Positions 54,949 to 62,382 of a stretch of DNA of 64,000 nt are shown here, in pieces; the first letter of the stretch is position 1; each line of letters begins with the position of its first letter. Under the pieces are notes generated by a model, which was not told the origin of the DNA, did not search any database, and worked only from the letters and a program-made list of their open reading frames with translations. A program made the translations under genes and the position numbers. The stretch covers positions 1 to 64,000 of the forward strand of contig NZ_CP015749.1 in NCBI RefSeq assembly GCF_001742145.1, written 5' to 3'. The DNA is from Pectobacterium parmentieri. Its GTDB lineage: Bacteria > Pseudomonadota > Gammaproteobacteria > Enterobacterales > Enterobacteriaceae.

Positions 54949-55021
54949 GCGGTAAGCGATCCCATTCAAACTCATAGAAGCGCTTGTCGCGAAAGTTATT
55001 CGTTTAATAAAGGTGTCTGTT

Positions 55022-56062
55022 ATGAGACGACTACCCGTTTTCTTTGTTCTCGACTGCTCGGAGTCGATGATCGGGGATAATCTGAAGAAAATGAATGATG
55101 GCCTACAGGCTATCGTTAGTGATTTGAAAAAAGATCCTCATGCCCTCGAAACAGCCTGGATTTCCGTCATCGCTTTCGCCGGTGTGGCGCAAACCATCGT
55201 TCCCTTGGTGGAGGTGGTATCGTTCTATCCACCGCGTCTGCCGTTAGGCGGTGGCACCAGCCTTGGCGCTGCGCTGCGGGAATTGACTAAACAGATCGAT
55301 GAACAGGTAAGAAAGACGACGCAAGAGCGTAAAGGTGACTGGAAACCGGTGGTCTATCTGCTGACTGATGGTCGCCCGACGGATGATACCGCATCGGAAA
55401 TCACTCGTTGGAAACAGCACTACGCTAATAAGGTCAACCTGATCGCGATTGGCCTGGGAGCCTCTGCCGATCTGAATACATTGCGCCAACTCACCGAAAA
55501 TGTATTGCTGTTTACTGAGGCGCAAGAAGGGGATTTCACCCGCTTTATCAAATGGATCACCGCGTCTGTCACTGCCCATAGCCGTAGCGTCGGGGAAGAT
55601 GCGCCACCGCTGTTGTCGAATAATGAGTCTATTGTCCGGTTGGCTAAGGATGAGGTCGCGCGGGCGTATGATGAGAACTGTGTCATTCTGGTTGGTCGCT
55701 GCAATAAATCGCGCCGCCCCTACCTGATGAAGTATGAGCGCCCCAACGTTAACCTATCGTCCCTCAATTTTAAGCTCAATATCAACGGATTTAATCTGGC
55801 AGGCTGTTTCCCGATAGATGAAGATTATTTTGCCTGGAGTGATGCCAGAGCCTCTGCGCTGCAAGTCAATACGAGCGAATTACACGGCGCGCCGGGTTGC
55901 CCCCACTGCGGTAATGCCAGTGCTTTTGCGATGTGTTCCTGCGGAAAACTGCTGTGCATCAACGGGCCAGAAACTGTGATATGCCCTTGGTGCAATCATA
56001 ACATTAGCTTTAGTGAAAACGGCGGCGTGGATGATTTCGATGTCAATCGCGGGAGAGGCTAA
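55022..56062 (+). CDS. TerY3: VWA domain fused to a zinc-ribbon C-terminus
   Basis: A 346-residue protein. The VWA domain (about residues 1-205) has MIDAS FVLDCSESMIGDN, LGGGTSLGAAL and LLTDGRPTDDT. The C-terminal half has paired cysteines CPHCGNASAFAMCSCGKLLC and CPWCN, one or two zinc ribbons. Unlike TerY1/2 it has no proline tail. The start at 55022 (MRRLPVFF) matches the paralogues. Its stop overlaps the PP2C gene (TAATG), and the VWA-PP2C-kinase triad is known from Ter-type systems (TerY-P). Confidence 0.88.
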   Translation: MRRLPVFFVLDCSESMIGDNLKKMNDGLQAIVSDLKKDPHALETAWISVIAFAGVAQTIVPLVEVVSFYPPRLPLGGGTSLGAALRELTKQIDEQVRKTTQERKGDWKPVVYLLTDGRPTDDTASEITRWKQHYANKVNLIAIGLGASADLNTLRQLTENVLLFTEAQEGDFTRFIKWITASVTAHSRSVGEDAPPLLSNNESIVRLAKDEVARAYDENCVILVGRCNKSRRPYLMKYERPNVNLSSLNFKLNINGFNLAGCFPIDEDYFAWSDARASALQVNTSELHGAPGCPHCGNASAFAMCSCGKLLCINGPETVICPWCNHNISFSENGGVDDFDVNRGRG

Positions 56063-57828
56063 TGGATATTGATGTCCGTCTGGATCTCCAGATCTTCGCG
56101 CTGATTTTGCAGCAGGCAGGAAAAACGCTTTCCGAGGCTGACGTTAACACGTGGGGAGATGATGCTGAGCTGAGAGAACTGTTAGACAAACTGCGTGAAC
56201 AGGTAATGCTCAAGGCGGAAGGTATTGCGCCGCCTCTTCCTATTATAGAAAGCGGTGACTCGACAGAAAGTAGCGACACGATAGAAAGTAGTTGCCCTAC
56301 TGAACACGATGATTCTACAGGAAATAATGACTCACAGAACGGGTCTGGCTCTGTGGAGGCAACAGCGGACGCTGTCGTTGCGCCGCAGGATGCCGTGGCG
56401 GCATTACCGGATATGATCGCGGCATCGGGACAGGATGACGCTATTCAGCCTGAGATAGCTGCGCCAGAGACAGTAGCGCCACTGTCAGTCAGCGGTGCTG
56501 AACCTGTGGAACAGGAGAACGCGGAAAAAGCACAATGGGAAGCGATGTCGTTTGCGGAGTTGAATGCCGCACAAGGTCGCCCAGCCACGGTAAATGCGCT
56601 AAAACCGGGGCAAGTTCCCACGCCGAGCTTGAGTCATAAGGCTCCTCCAGCGGCGGTGAGTCTGCCACAGGTAAAAATTAATATCGCGAATGCCCGCGTC
56701 GGTACACCTTTTAACTCACCCATTGAGATTAGCCTTGATAACGGAATGAGGCCTGATGTGCAGGAGGTGGTGTTTAGCGAAGCGATCGGGTTGCATTTCG
56801 ACCGTGAGACCACGGCATTGGTTGGGATCCCGACACTGAGTGGTGATTGGGACATCGCTGTCCACTGGTCATGCGGAACCGCGACGGTGGGCGTCACCAA
56901 GGTACTCTTGATCGTGAATCCCGATCCGCGCAGCCTATGGAAAATCATCGATCCTCCCGCAGACGATCGTTATTTTAAAACGAATATGGCGCAACAGGCG
57001 ATCCGGCAGCCGGGTGTTAACATCGCTGCCGCCAGCCGCCGAGGACGTTCGCACGAACATGTCGGTACGTTTCGTGATGACGACTATTTTATCGCGCACG
57101 ATAATGACAGCGGTTGGAGCGTCCTGTTGGTTGCTGATGGTGCCGGGAGCGCGAAAAATTCTCGGCAGGGGTCGCGGTTAGTTACGGAGGTGGTTGGTGA
57201 CTATTTAGCGCGGCAACTGGCGGGGGAATTGGCGTCAGGGTTAAAGCGTGCGATCGCCGATTGGACGCCGGAAGATCAGCGGGAGGTCGGCACCTTCTTT
57301 GTCAGCCAATTTCATAAGGCTGCACAGCTTGCGGTGCATAAGATCCACGGCGAAGCGCTGGAAACGAATGAAAGCATCAAATCTTACTCCACCACGTTGT
57401 TAGCGACGGTTGCGTTACGCACGGATGATGGGGTGTTTGCCGCGTCGTTCTGGTTAGGAGACGGAGCTATCGCCGCCTATGGCCCAACGGGGAAAGTCCG
57501 TCTATTAGGCATGCCGGATAGTGGTGAATACGCTGGGCAAACCCGCTTTTTGGATCAGGATGCCGTACAGGACACCCAGTTTAGTAAGCGCGTTATTATT
57601 GGTAAATGGAGCGAGATCTCGCACCTGATCCTGATGACCGACGGGGTATCCGATCCGTATTTTGAAACGGATAACGGGCTACAAAACGCGGCAAAATGGG
57701 ATGCACTGATTGCCGACATTGCCCCTTGTTTGAATGACAGCGAACAGGCAGCAGAACGGTTGACTGAGTGGCTAAACTTTTTCTCGCCCGGAAACCATGA
57801 TGACCGGACGATTGTCGTGGCATGGTGA
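56062..57828 (+). CDS. PP2C-type phosphatase with long acidic linker
   Basis: A 588-residue protein. Residues 1-60 form a small helical domain. Residues 65-180 are low-complexity and rich in Ser, Thr, Asp, Glu and Ala. Residues 205-300 look like an Ig-type beta domain (NIANARVGTPFNSPIEI). The PP2C domain covers about 320-588: VLLVADGAGSAKNSRQGS with the metal Asp near 356, LILMTDGVSDPYFE near 525 and GNHDDRTIVVAW at the very end. It should reverse phosphorylation by the neighbouring kinase. It is coupled to TerY3 by a 1-bp overlap. Confidence 0.88.
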   Translation: MDIDVRLDLQIFALILQQAGKTLSEADVNTWGDDAELRELLDKLREQVMLKAEGIAPPLPIIESGDSTESSDTIESSCPTEHDDSTGNNDSQNGSGSVEATADAVVAPQDAVAALPDMIAASGQDDAIQPEIAAPETVAPLSVSGAEPVEQENAEKAQWEAMSFAELNAAQGRPATVNALKPGQVPTPSLSHKAPPAAVSLPQVKINIANARVGTPFNSPIEISLDNGMRPDVQEVVFSEAIGLHFDRETTALVGIPTLSGDWDIAVHWSCGTATVGVTKVLLIVNPDPRSLWKIIDPPADDRYFKTNMAQQAIRQPGVNIAAASRRGRSHEHVGTFRDDDYFIAHDNDSGWSVLLVADGAGSAKNSRQGSRLVTEVVGDYLARQLAGELASGLKRAIADWTPEDQREVGTFFVSQFHKAAQLAVHKIHGEALETNESIKSYSTTLLATVALRTDDGVFAASFWLGDGAIAAYGPTGKVRLLGMPDSGEYAGQTRFLDQDAVQDTQFSKRVIIGKWSEISHLILMTDGVSDPYFETDNGLQNAAKWDALIADIAPCLNDSEQAAERLTEWLNFFSPGNHDDRTIVVAW

Positions 57829-57858
57829 GTCTCAGAAATGGATTGCTGGTGATAATAA

Positions 57859-59358
57859 ATGGCTAATATTATTAGTTGTACCACCCGAGAGGGCGAGCGT
57901 GTCCAGTACGTTGACGAAGTCATCGGTTCGGGCTCGATGAAGGATGTCTATTTCTCTCCTGACAAGACCTACGTGGTCGCTTTCTATAAAAAACCACAGA
58001 ATGAGCAGGCGAAAGAGCGAATTGCGATGATCACCGGTCGCTATCGGCAAAGTATTTTTGAGCAGGCGGGTGGTGAGTATTGGCAAGACCTGTTCTGCTG
58101 GCCGACCAGTGTGGTTGAGCACGAGGGGCGAATCGGTATTGTGGTGCCAACCTACCAGAGCCACTTTTTCTTTAAGTATGGTTCCAAGAATAATGATTTT
58201 CTTGGCATCAAAGGGCGAGAGAAAGAAGGAAAATGGTTCGCCAGTGCGAATAACCAGAACAAATTTCTCGATCCGCGTGAGCGCGGTAACCTGCTGAATT
58301 ACCTAAAAGTCTGCCTGCTATTGACTCGGGCAGTGCGTCGTATGCACGCCGCCGGTCTGTGCCACAGCGATCTCAGTTATAAGAACGTGCTGGTTGATCC
58401 CGAAGCGGGTCATGCCTGTGTGATCGATATTGATGGTCTGGTGGTGCCGGGGAAATATCCGCCGGATGTCGTGGGTACGCCGGACTTTATTGCGCCCGAA
58501 GTGGTGAAAACGACTCATCTGGCGAAAGAAGATGCCAATCGGATTTTGCCTAGCATCAGTACCGATCGTCATGCGTTAGCCGTATTGAATTACATGTATC
58601 TGTTTTACCGGCACCCGCTACGGGGCGGTAAAATTCATGATATGGATGATGAGATGCGGGACGAAGCGCTGTCTATGGGGGAAAGGGCGCTGTTTATCGA
58701 ACATCCGACAGACCGCAGCAATGCGGTTAAGCTCAACCAAGTCAGCCCGTCATCCTTGCCGTGGGCAGATACGGATAAGATCCCCTATACCATTCTGGGA
58801 CCTTATCTTACGCCTCTGTTTGAGAAAGCATTTATTACCGGTTTGCATGAGCCAACCCAACGTCCGACGGCGGATGAGTGGGAAACCGCACTGGTGAAAA
58901 CGGTCGATCTTATCCAGCCGTGCCAGAACTCGGCGTGTGAACAGGAATGGTATGTCTTTTCGGGTAAGACCCAGCCCTCATGCCCTTATTGCGGTACGCC
59001 GTATAAAGGCAAGCTGCCGATACTCAACCTGTATTCTTCGCGTAAAACAGGGAGCTATCGCCCTGACGATCACCGGCTGATGGTCTGGAACGGCCAGTCG
59101 CTGTATGCCTGGCATGTCAATCGCCTGATTGCCCCAAATGAGCGCACGACGCCAGAACAGAAGAAACGTGTGGGTTATTTTGTCTTTCATAATGACCAAT
59201 GGTGGCTGGTGAATGAAGGTATTGAGGAGTTGATGTCGTTACCCGATAAACAGAAGGTCGCCATCGGGGATAAACTAGCGTTGACGGACGGTGCACAGTT
59301 TGTCCTTTCCACCCAAGAGGGGGGAAGGCTCGTGGTGGTACAACTGGTATCCAATTAA
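57859..59358 (+). CDS. Ter-associated protein kinase with zinc ribbon
   Basis: A 499-residue protein. The kinase domain spans about residues 18-330: Gly-loop GSGSMKDVY, catalytic loop GLCHSDLSYKNVLVD near 169, VIDIDGLV in place of DFG near 190, and GTPDFIAPE near 206. A zinc ribbon follows (CQNSACEQEW ... CPYCG, about 354-378). The last 110 residues form a beta-rich region ending in a strand-like VVVQLVSN. It lies 30 bp after the PP2C gene and completes a VWA-PP2C-kinase triad. Substrates may be the TerD-family proteins or TerY. Confidence 0.88.
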   Translation: MANIISCTTREGERVQYVDEVIGSGSMKDVYFSPDKTYVVAFYKKPQNEQAKERIAMITGRYRQSIFEQAGGEYWQDLFCWPTSVVEHEGRIGIVVPTYQSHFFFKYGSKNNDFLGIKGREKEGKWFASANNQNKFLDPRERGNLLNYLKVCLLLTRAVRRMHAAGLCHSDLSYKNVLVDPEAGHACVIDIDGLVVPGKYPPDVVGTPDFIAPEVVKTTHLAKEDANRILPSISTDRHALAVLNYMYLFYRHPLRGGKIHDMDDEMRDEALSMGERALFIEHPTDRSNAVKLNQVSPSSLPWADTDKIPYTILGPYLTPLFEKAFITGLHEPTQRPTADEWETALVKTVDLIQPCQNSACEQEWYVFSGKTQPSCPYCGTPYKGKLPILNLYSSRKTGSYRPDDHRLMVWNGQSLYAWHVNRLIAPNERTTPEQKKRVGYFVFHNDQWWLVNEGIEELMSLPDKQKVAIGDKLALTDGAQFVLSTQEGGRLVVVQLVSN

Positions 59359-59390
59359 CGTCCGACTGTACCAACAGAGCGCATAACATC

Positions 59391-59433
59391 AAGGGCAGCA
59401 TCTGGCGGGACGTTTCCCGGCATCGCTGCCCTT
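59391..59433. terminator. Bidirectional terminator between kinase and zinc-binding protein genes
   Basis: AAGGGCAGC pairs with GCTGCCCTT, with an inner CGGGA-CGTT-TCCCG stem. It lies between two convergent stop codons. Confidence 0.72.
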
Positions 59434-59474
59434 GTCTATTTATCTTGGTCATCCGGCGTTAGCAGGCGCGGGGG

Positions 59475-60353
59475 TTACTTCATGCTGGCGGCGAGGGTAT
59501 CAACGTTGTGTTTAAACGCGGTCGTATAGGTCGCTGCCGGGCCGGATGCATCGGTCAGGGCTTCCGGGTACAGTTCACCGCCCGGTTGTGCGCCGCTGGC
59601 ATTGGCGATTTGCTTCACCAGACGTCCATCGGTCTGGTTCTCAATGAAGTAGCTTTTCACCTTCTCTTGCTTGATTTGCTTAATCAGCGAGGCCACTTTT
59701 TTGCTGCTGGCTTCAGATTCGGTAGAGTAACCTACCGGTGACAGGAACTTCACGCCGTAGGCCTGGCTGAAGTAGCCAAACGCGTCATGGCTGGTCAACA
59801 CCTTGCGTTTTTCTGGCGAAATAGCGGCAAAGGTTTTCTTCGCGTAACGATCCAGCTCCTGTAGCTGCGTGATGTAGGCTTCGCCCTGCTGGCGATAGTA
59901 ATCGGCATTGGCAGGATCGGCTTTTGCCAGCGCGTTGACGATGTTGTGCGCATAGATCACGCCGTTGCTCATGCTGTTCCAGGCATGTGGATCGGTTTCC
60001 GTTTTGCCGTCTTCCACCATTGAGCGTGTTTCAATCCCGTTGGAGGCGGTAATAACGTCGCCATGATAGCCAGATGCGGTGACCAGACGATCGAGCCAGC
60101 CTTCCAGCCCCAGCCCGTTAACGAAAACCAGATCGGCGCTAGCCAACGTTTTGCTGTCTTTTGGTGACGGTTCAAACTCATGTGGATCGCCATTCGGTTT
60201 CACCAGGTCGGTCACGGTAACGCGATCGCCGCCGATGTGGCTGACCATATCGCCAAGTACGGAAAAGCTGGCAACAACATCAAGATTCTTTGCCATCGCC
60301 AGTGGGCTAAGCAGCAGGCCGGATAATGCGATAGCTAATAGTGAACGTTTCAT
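59475..60353 (-). CDS. Zinc-type ABC transporter, periplasmic binding protein
   Basis: A 292-residue cluster A-I metal-binding protein with a Sec signal (MKRSLLAIALSGLLLSPLAMA). Likely ligands are the His in GDPHEFEPS, the His in TDPHAWNS, the His in TSHDAFGYF and the Asp in EALTDASG. A third His rather than Glu points to Zn (TroA/AztC type) more than Mn/Fe (SitA/PsaA type). There is no His-rich loop like that of ZnuA. It is the last gene of a minus-strand operon that has a Zur box at its start, which strengthens the zinc call. Confidence 0.86.
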   Translation of the reverse strand: MKRSLLAIALSGLLLSPLAMAKNLDVVASFSVLGDMVSHIGGDRVTVTDLVKPNGDPHEFEPSPKDSKTLASADLVFVNGLGLEGWLDRLVTASGYHGDVITASNGIETRSMVEDGKTETDPHAWNSMSNGVIYAHNIVNALAKADPANADYYRQQGEAYITQLQELDRYAKKTFAAISPEKRKVLTSHDAFGYFSQAYGVKFLSPVGYSTESEASSKKVASLIKQIKQEKVKSYFIENQTDGRLVKQIANASGAQPGGELYPEALTDASGPAATYTTAFKHNVDTLAASMK

Positions 60354-60393
60354 TTTTCCCTCACAGAAAATTACAGGTAACGAAATTTATCGG

Positions 60394-61248
60394 TCAACGA
60401 CGCAGGCGTAGCAGCCCACCGTGGTGACCAACACAGACGGAGAAACAGAAAAACAGCGTCATCGTCAGGATGATGGCGGGGCCAGCAGGCAACTCGGCAT
60501 AGTAAGACCACAGCAGCCCGATCAGGCTGGCAACCATTCCTTGCAGTACTGCGATGCCGAGCATGATGGGCAGGTGCTGTGTCCAAAACCGTGCGCTGGC
60601 GGCTGGCAGCATCATCATGCCGACCGTCATCAGCGTGCCTAGCAGTTGGAATCCTGCGACCAGATTGAGCACCACCAGTGACAGAAACAGGCCGTGGATT
60701 AGCGCCCGATAGCGGCCTGAACTGATGCGCAGGAAGGTTACGTCAAATGATTCAATCACCAGCGCCCGATAGATCACCGCCAGTACCAGCAAGGAGGCGG
60801 AACCGATCAGTGCAATGTCGATCAATGCAGCGCGATCCACCGCCAGAATCGATCCGAACAGCACATGCAGTAGATCGATGCTGGAGCCGCGCAGCGAAAC
60901 CAGCGTGACGCCAAGCGCCAGCGAACCGAGGTAAAATCCGGCAAAGCTGGCATCCTCTTTTAATTCTGTGTGGCGGGTGACGAAGCCAGAAAGCATGGCG
61001 ACCGACAGCCCGGCAATAAAGCCGCCAATGCCCATCGCCAGCAGTGACATCCCTGAGATGAGGTAGCCGATTGCCACGCCGGGTAACACCGCATGCGACA
61101 GCGCATCGCCAATCAGGCTCATTCGCCGCAACAGCAGGAAACAGCCCAGCGGCGCGGCGCTTAACGTGAGTACCAGACAGCCGACCAGCGCACGGCGCAT
61201 AAAACCGAATTCGGCAAAAGGAGAAGTAATGAGGTGAAATAGCATCAT
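60394..61248 (-). CDS. Metal ABC transporter permease (ABC-3 family)
   Basis: A 284-residue ABC-3 permease with about eight or nine hydrophobic segments. LLLRRMSLIGDALSHAVLPGVAIGYL (part: SLIGDALSHAVLPG) is the family hallmark, and FQLLGTLMTVGMMMLPAASAR is the second. It is the only permease of the operon, so the channel is a homodimer, as in ZnuB. The start overlaps the ATPase stop by ATGA. Confidence 0.9.
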   Translation of the reverse strand: MMLFHLITSPFAEFGFMRRALVGCLVLTLSAAPLGCFLLLRRMSLIGDALSHAVLPGVAIGYLISGMSLLAMGIGGFIAGLSVAMLSGFVTRHTELKEDASFAGFYLGSLALGVTLVSLRGSSIDLLHVLFGSILAVDRAALIDIALIGSASLLVLAVIYRALVIESFDVTFLRISSGRYRALIHGLFLSLVVLNLVAGFQLLGTLMTVGMMMLPAASARFWTQHLPIMLGIAVLQGMVASLIGLLWSYYAELPAGPAIILTMTLFFCFSVCVGHHGGLLRLRR

Positions 61249-61955
61249 GGCGTGACGATCCTGAGCGTTGGCGTATCACTTTCTGCCTTGCGCAGGCTAT
61301 ATAATATGGGGTGGGCATCTCCCCAGCGATGGCCGCTCTGGGTGAGTTGCAAGACAGTTGGAAAGTGCTGCCCAACCAGTTCCAAATCGTGCAACACGGT
61401 AAGGATGGTTCTGCCTTCGGCGTGAAGTTGCTCGATAATCTGCAAGAGTGCCTGCGTGGTGTGGCTATCGACGCCGGTAAAAGGCTCATCCAGCAGAATG
61501 ATCGGAGCCTGTGTCAACAGCAACCGCGCAAAGAGCACGCGCTGTAGCTGCCCGCCGGACAGGATGCCAATATGCCGATCGGCGAAATCTGCCATCGAGA
61601 CAGCGTCGAGGGCATCAATGGCTTTGCGGTGCCAGTTGGCGTTAATACTCCGTAACAATCCGCGATGGGGCAGTGAACCCATCAGCACCAGATCGCGCAC
61701 GTTAATAGGGAACTGCCGATCGAATTCGGAGAGCTGTGGCAGATAGCCGATAGCATTTTCTTTACCACCAGTACCGAGGCTGAACGTGCCGTAAAGCGGC
61801 GACAGCAGGCCTGCCAGCGTTTTCAGCAGTGTGGATTTCCCCGTGCCGTTCGCGCCAATAATCGCCGTCAGCGATCCTTGGTGAAAACAGCCGCTGAGCG
61901 TCGCGAGTGGCGGTTGGCCACGGTAGCCAAAGGCCAATTCCTGTAGGGCAATCAT
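61245..61955 (-). CDS. Metal ABC transporter ATPase
   Basis: A 236-residue ATPase: Walker A GANGTGKST, signature ILSGGQLQRVLFARLLL, Walker B IILLDEPFTGVD and VLHDLELV. The ATG at 61955 (MIALQELAF) overlaps the stop of an upstream 34-residue ORF as ATGA, which supports this start over 61988. It is followed by the permease gene (ATGA) and the binding-protein gene. A Zur-repressed zinc import role fits the operon. Confidence 0.9.
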   Translation of the reverse strand: MIALQELAFGYRGQPPLATLSGCFHQGSLTAIIGANGTGKSTLLKTLAGLLSPLYGTFSLGTGGKENAIGYLPQLSEFDRQFPINVRDLVLMGSLPHRGLLRSINANWHRKAIDALDAVSMADFADRHIGILSGGQLQRVLFARLLLTQAPIILLDEPFTGVDSHTTQALLQIIEQLHAEGRTILTVLHDLELVGQHFPTVLQLTQSGHRWGDAHPILYSLRKAESDTPTLRIVTP

Positions 61956-62056
61956 GGCAACATCACCGCCCACCCGACTAATAGCCATAACAGTGATAGC
62001 AGCAGGGAAACCAGTAACACGCGCTTCAGCGCGGAGAGAGAGTAAAAACTTGTCAT
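61952..62056 (-). CDS. Putative 34-residue single-span membrane protein coupled to zinc ATPase
   Basis: A short ORF, ATG at 62056 to TGA at 61952-61954. It starts MTSFYSLSALKRVLL, continues with a strongly hydrophobic helix of about 20 Leu/Val/Trp-rich residues, and ends AVMLP. The TGA overlaps the ATPase ATG (ATGA), the same coupling used by the next two genes. It lies 23 bp from the Zur box. No good ribosome-binding site is seen, so translation is not assured. I recognise no family. It may be a regulatory small membrane subunit or simply a coupling leader. Confidence 0.5.
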   Translation of the reverse strand: MTSFYSLSALKRVLLVSLLLSLLWLLVGWAVMLP

Positions 62057-62078
62057 TATCATCGGTAAAAGGCTAAGT

Positions 62079-62093
62079 TGTTATATTATAACA
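62079..62093. promoter_or_regulatory. Zur box with embedded -10
   Basis: TGTTATATTATAACA is a perfect palindrome that matches the core of the enterobacterial Zur consensus (TGTTATAnTATAACA). On the minus strand it includes TATAAT, so zinc-loaded Zur would occlude the promoter of the zinc operon. Confidence 0.82.
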
Positions 62094-62382
62094 TACCGAT
62101 TTTTATCGATGATGGTAGAGGGTATAGGTAAGAAAGTATGTAAGGCGATTGAGTTTGGTTTGGGGGAATATTTCGTGCGCCATTCTGCTGACAAAACCCA
62201 GCTAACTTATATTGTTCACGGCATAATTTCCGCCAAAAAGCCGGGGTTCATAGGGGGCTGGCGTAGCCCCCTATGTCGGGCGCGTGCTGCGACGTAGCAT
62301 GAAGATAACGGTGTTTGAAGCGCACGAAACCACCTCTAGCTCTACATAACCCATGTGACTAAAAGCCAATTCCATGAACACA
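62094..62382. other. Intergenic region with a perfect 11-bp hairpin
   Basis: No credible gene. CATAGGGGGCT (62249-62259), loop GGCGT, AGCCCCCTATG (62265-62275) is a perfect hairpin without a T-run. It resembles a REP-like palindrome more than a terminator. The ORF at 62109-62297 runs through the hairpin and is rejected. Confidence 0.55.

Noticed and set aside
62109..62297. 62-residue ORF upstream of the zinc operon
   Set aside because: It runs through a perfect hairpin and has no recognisable protein features.
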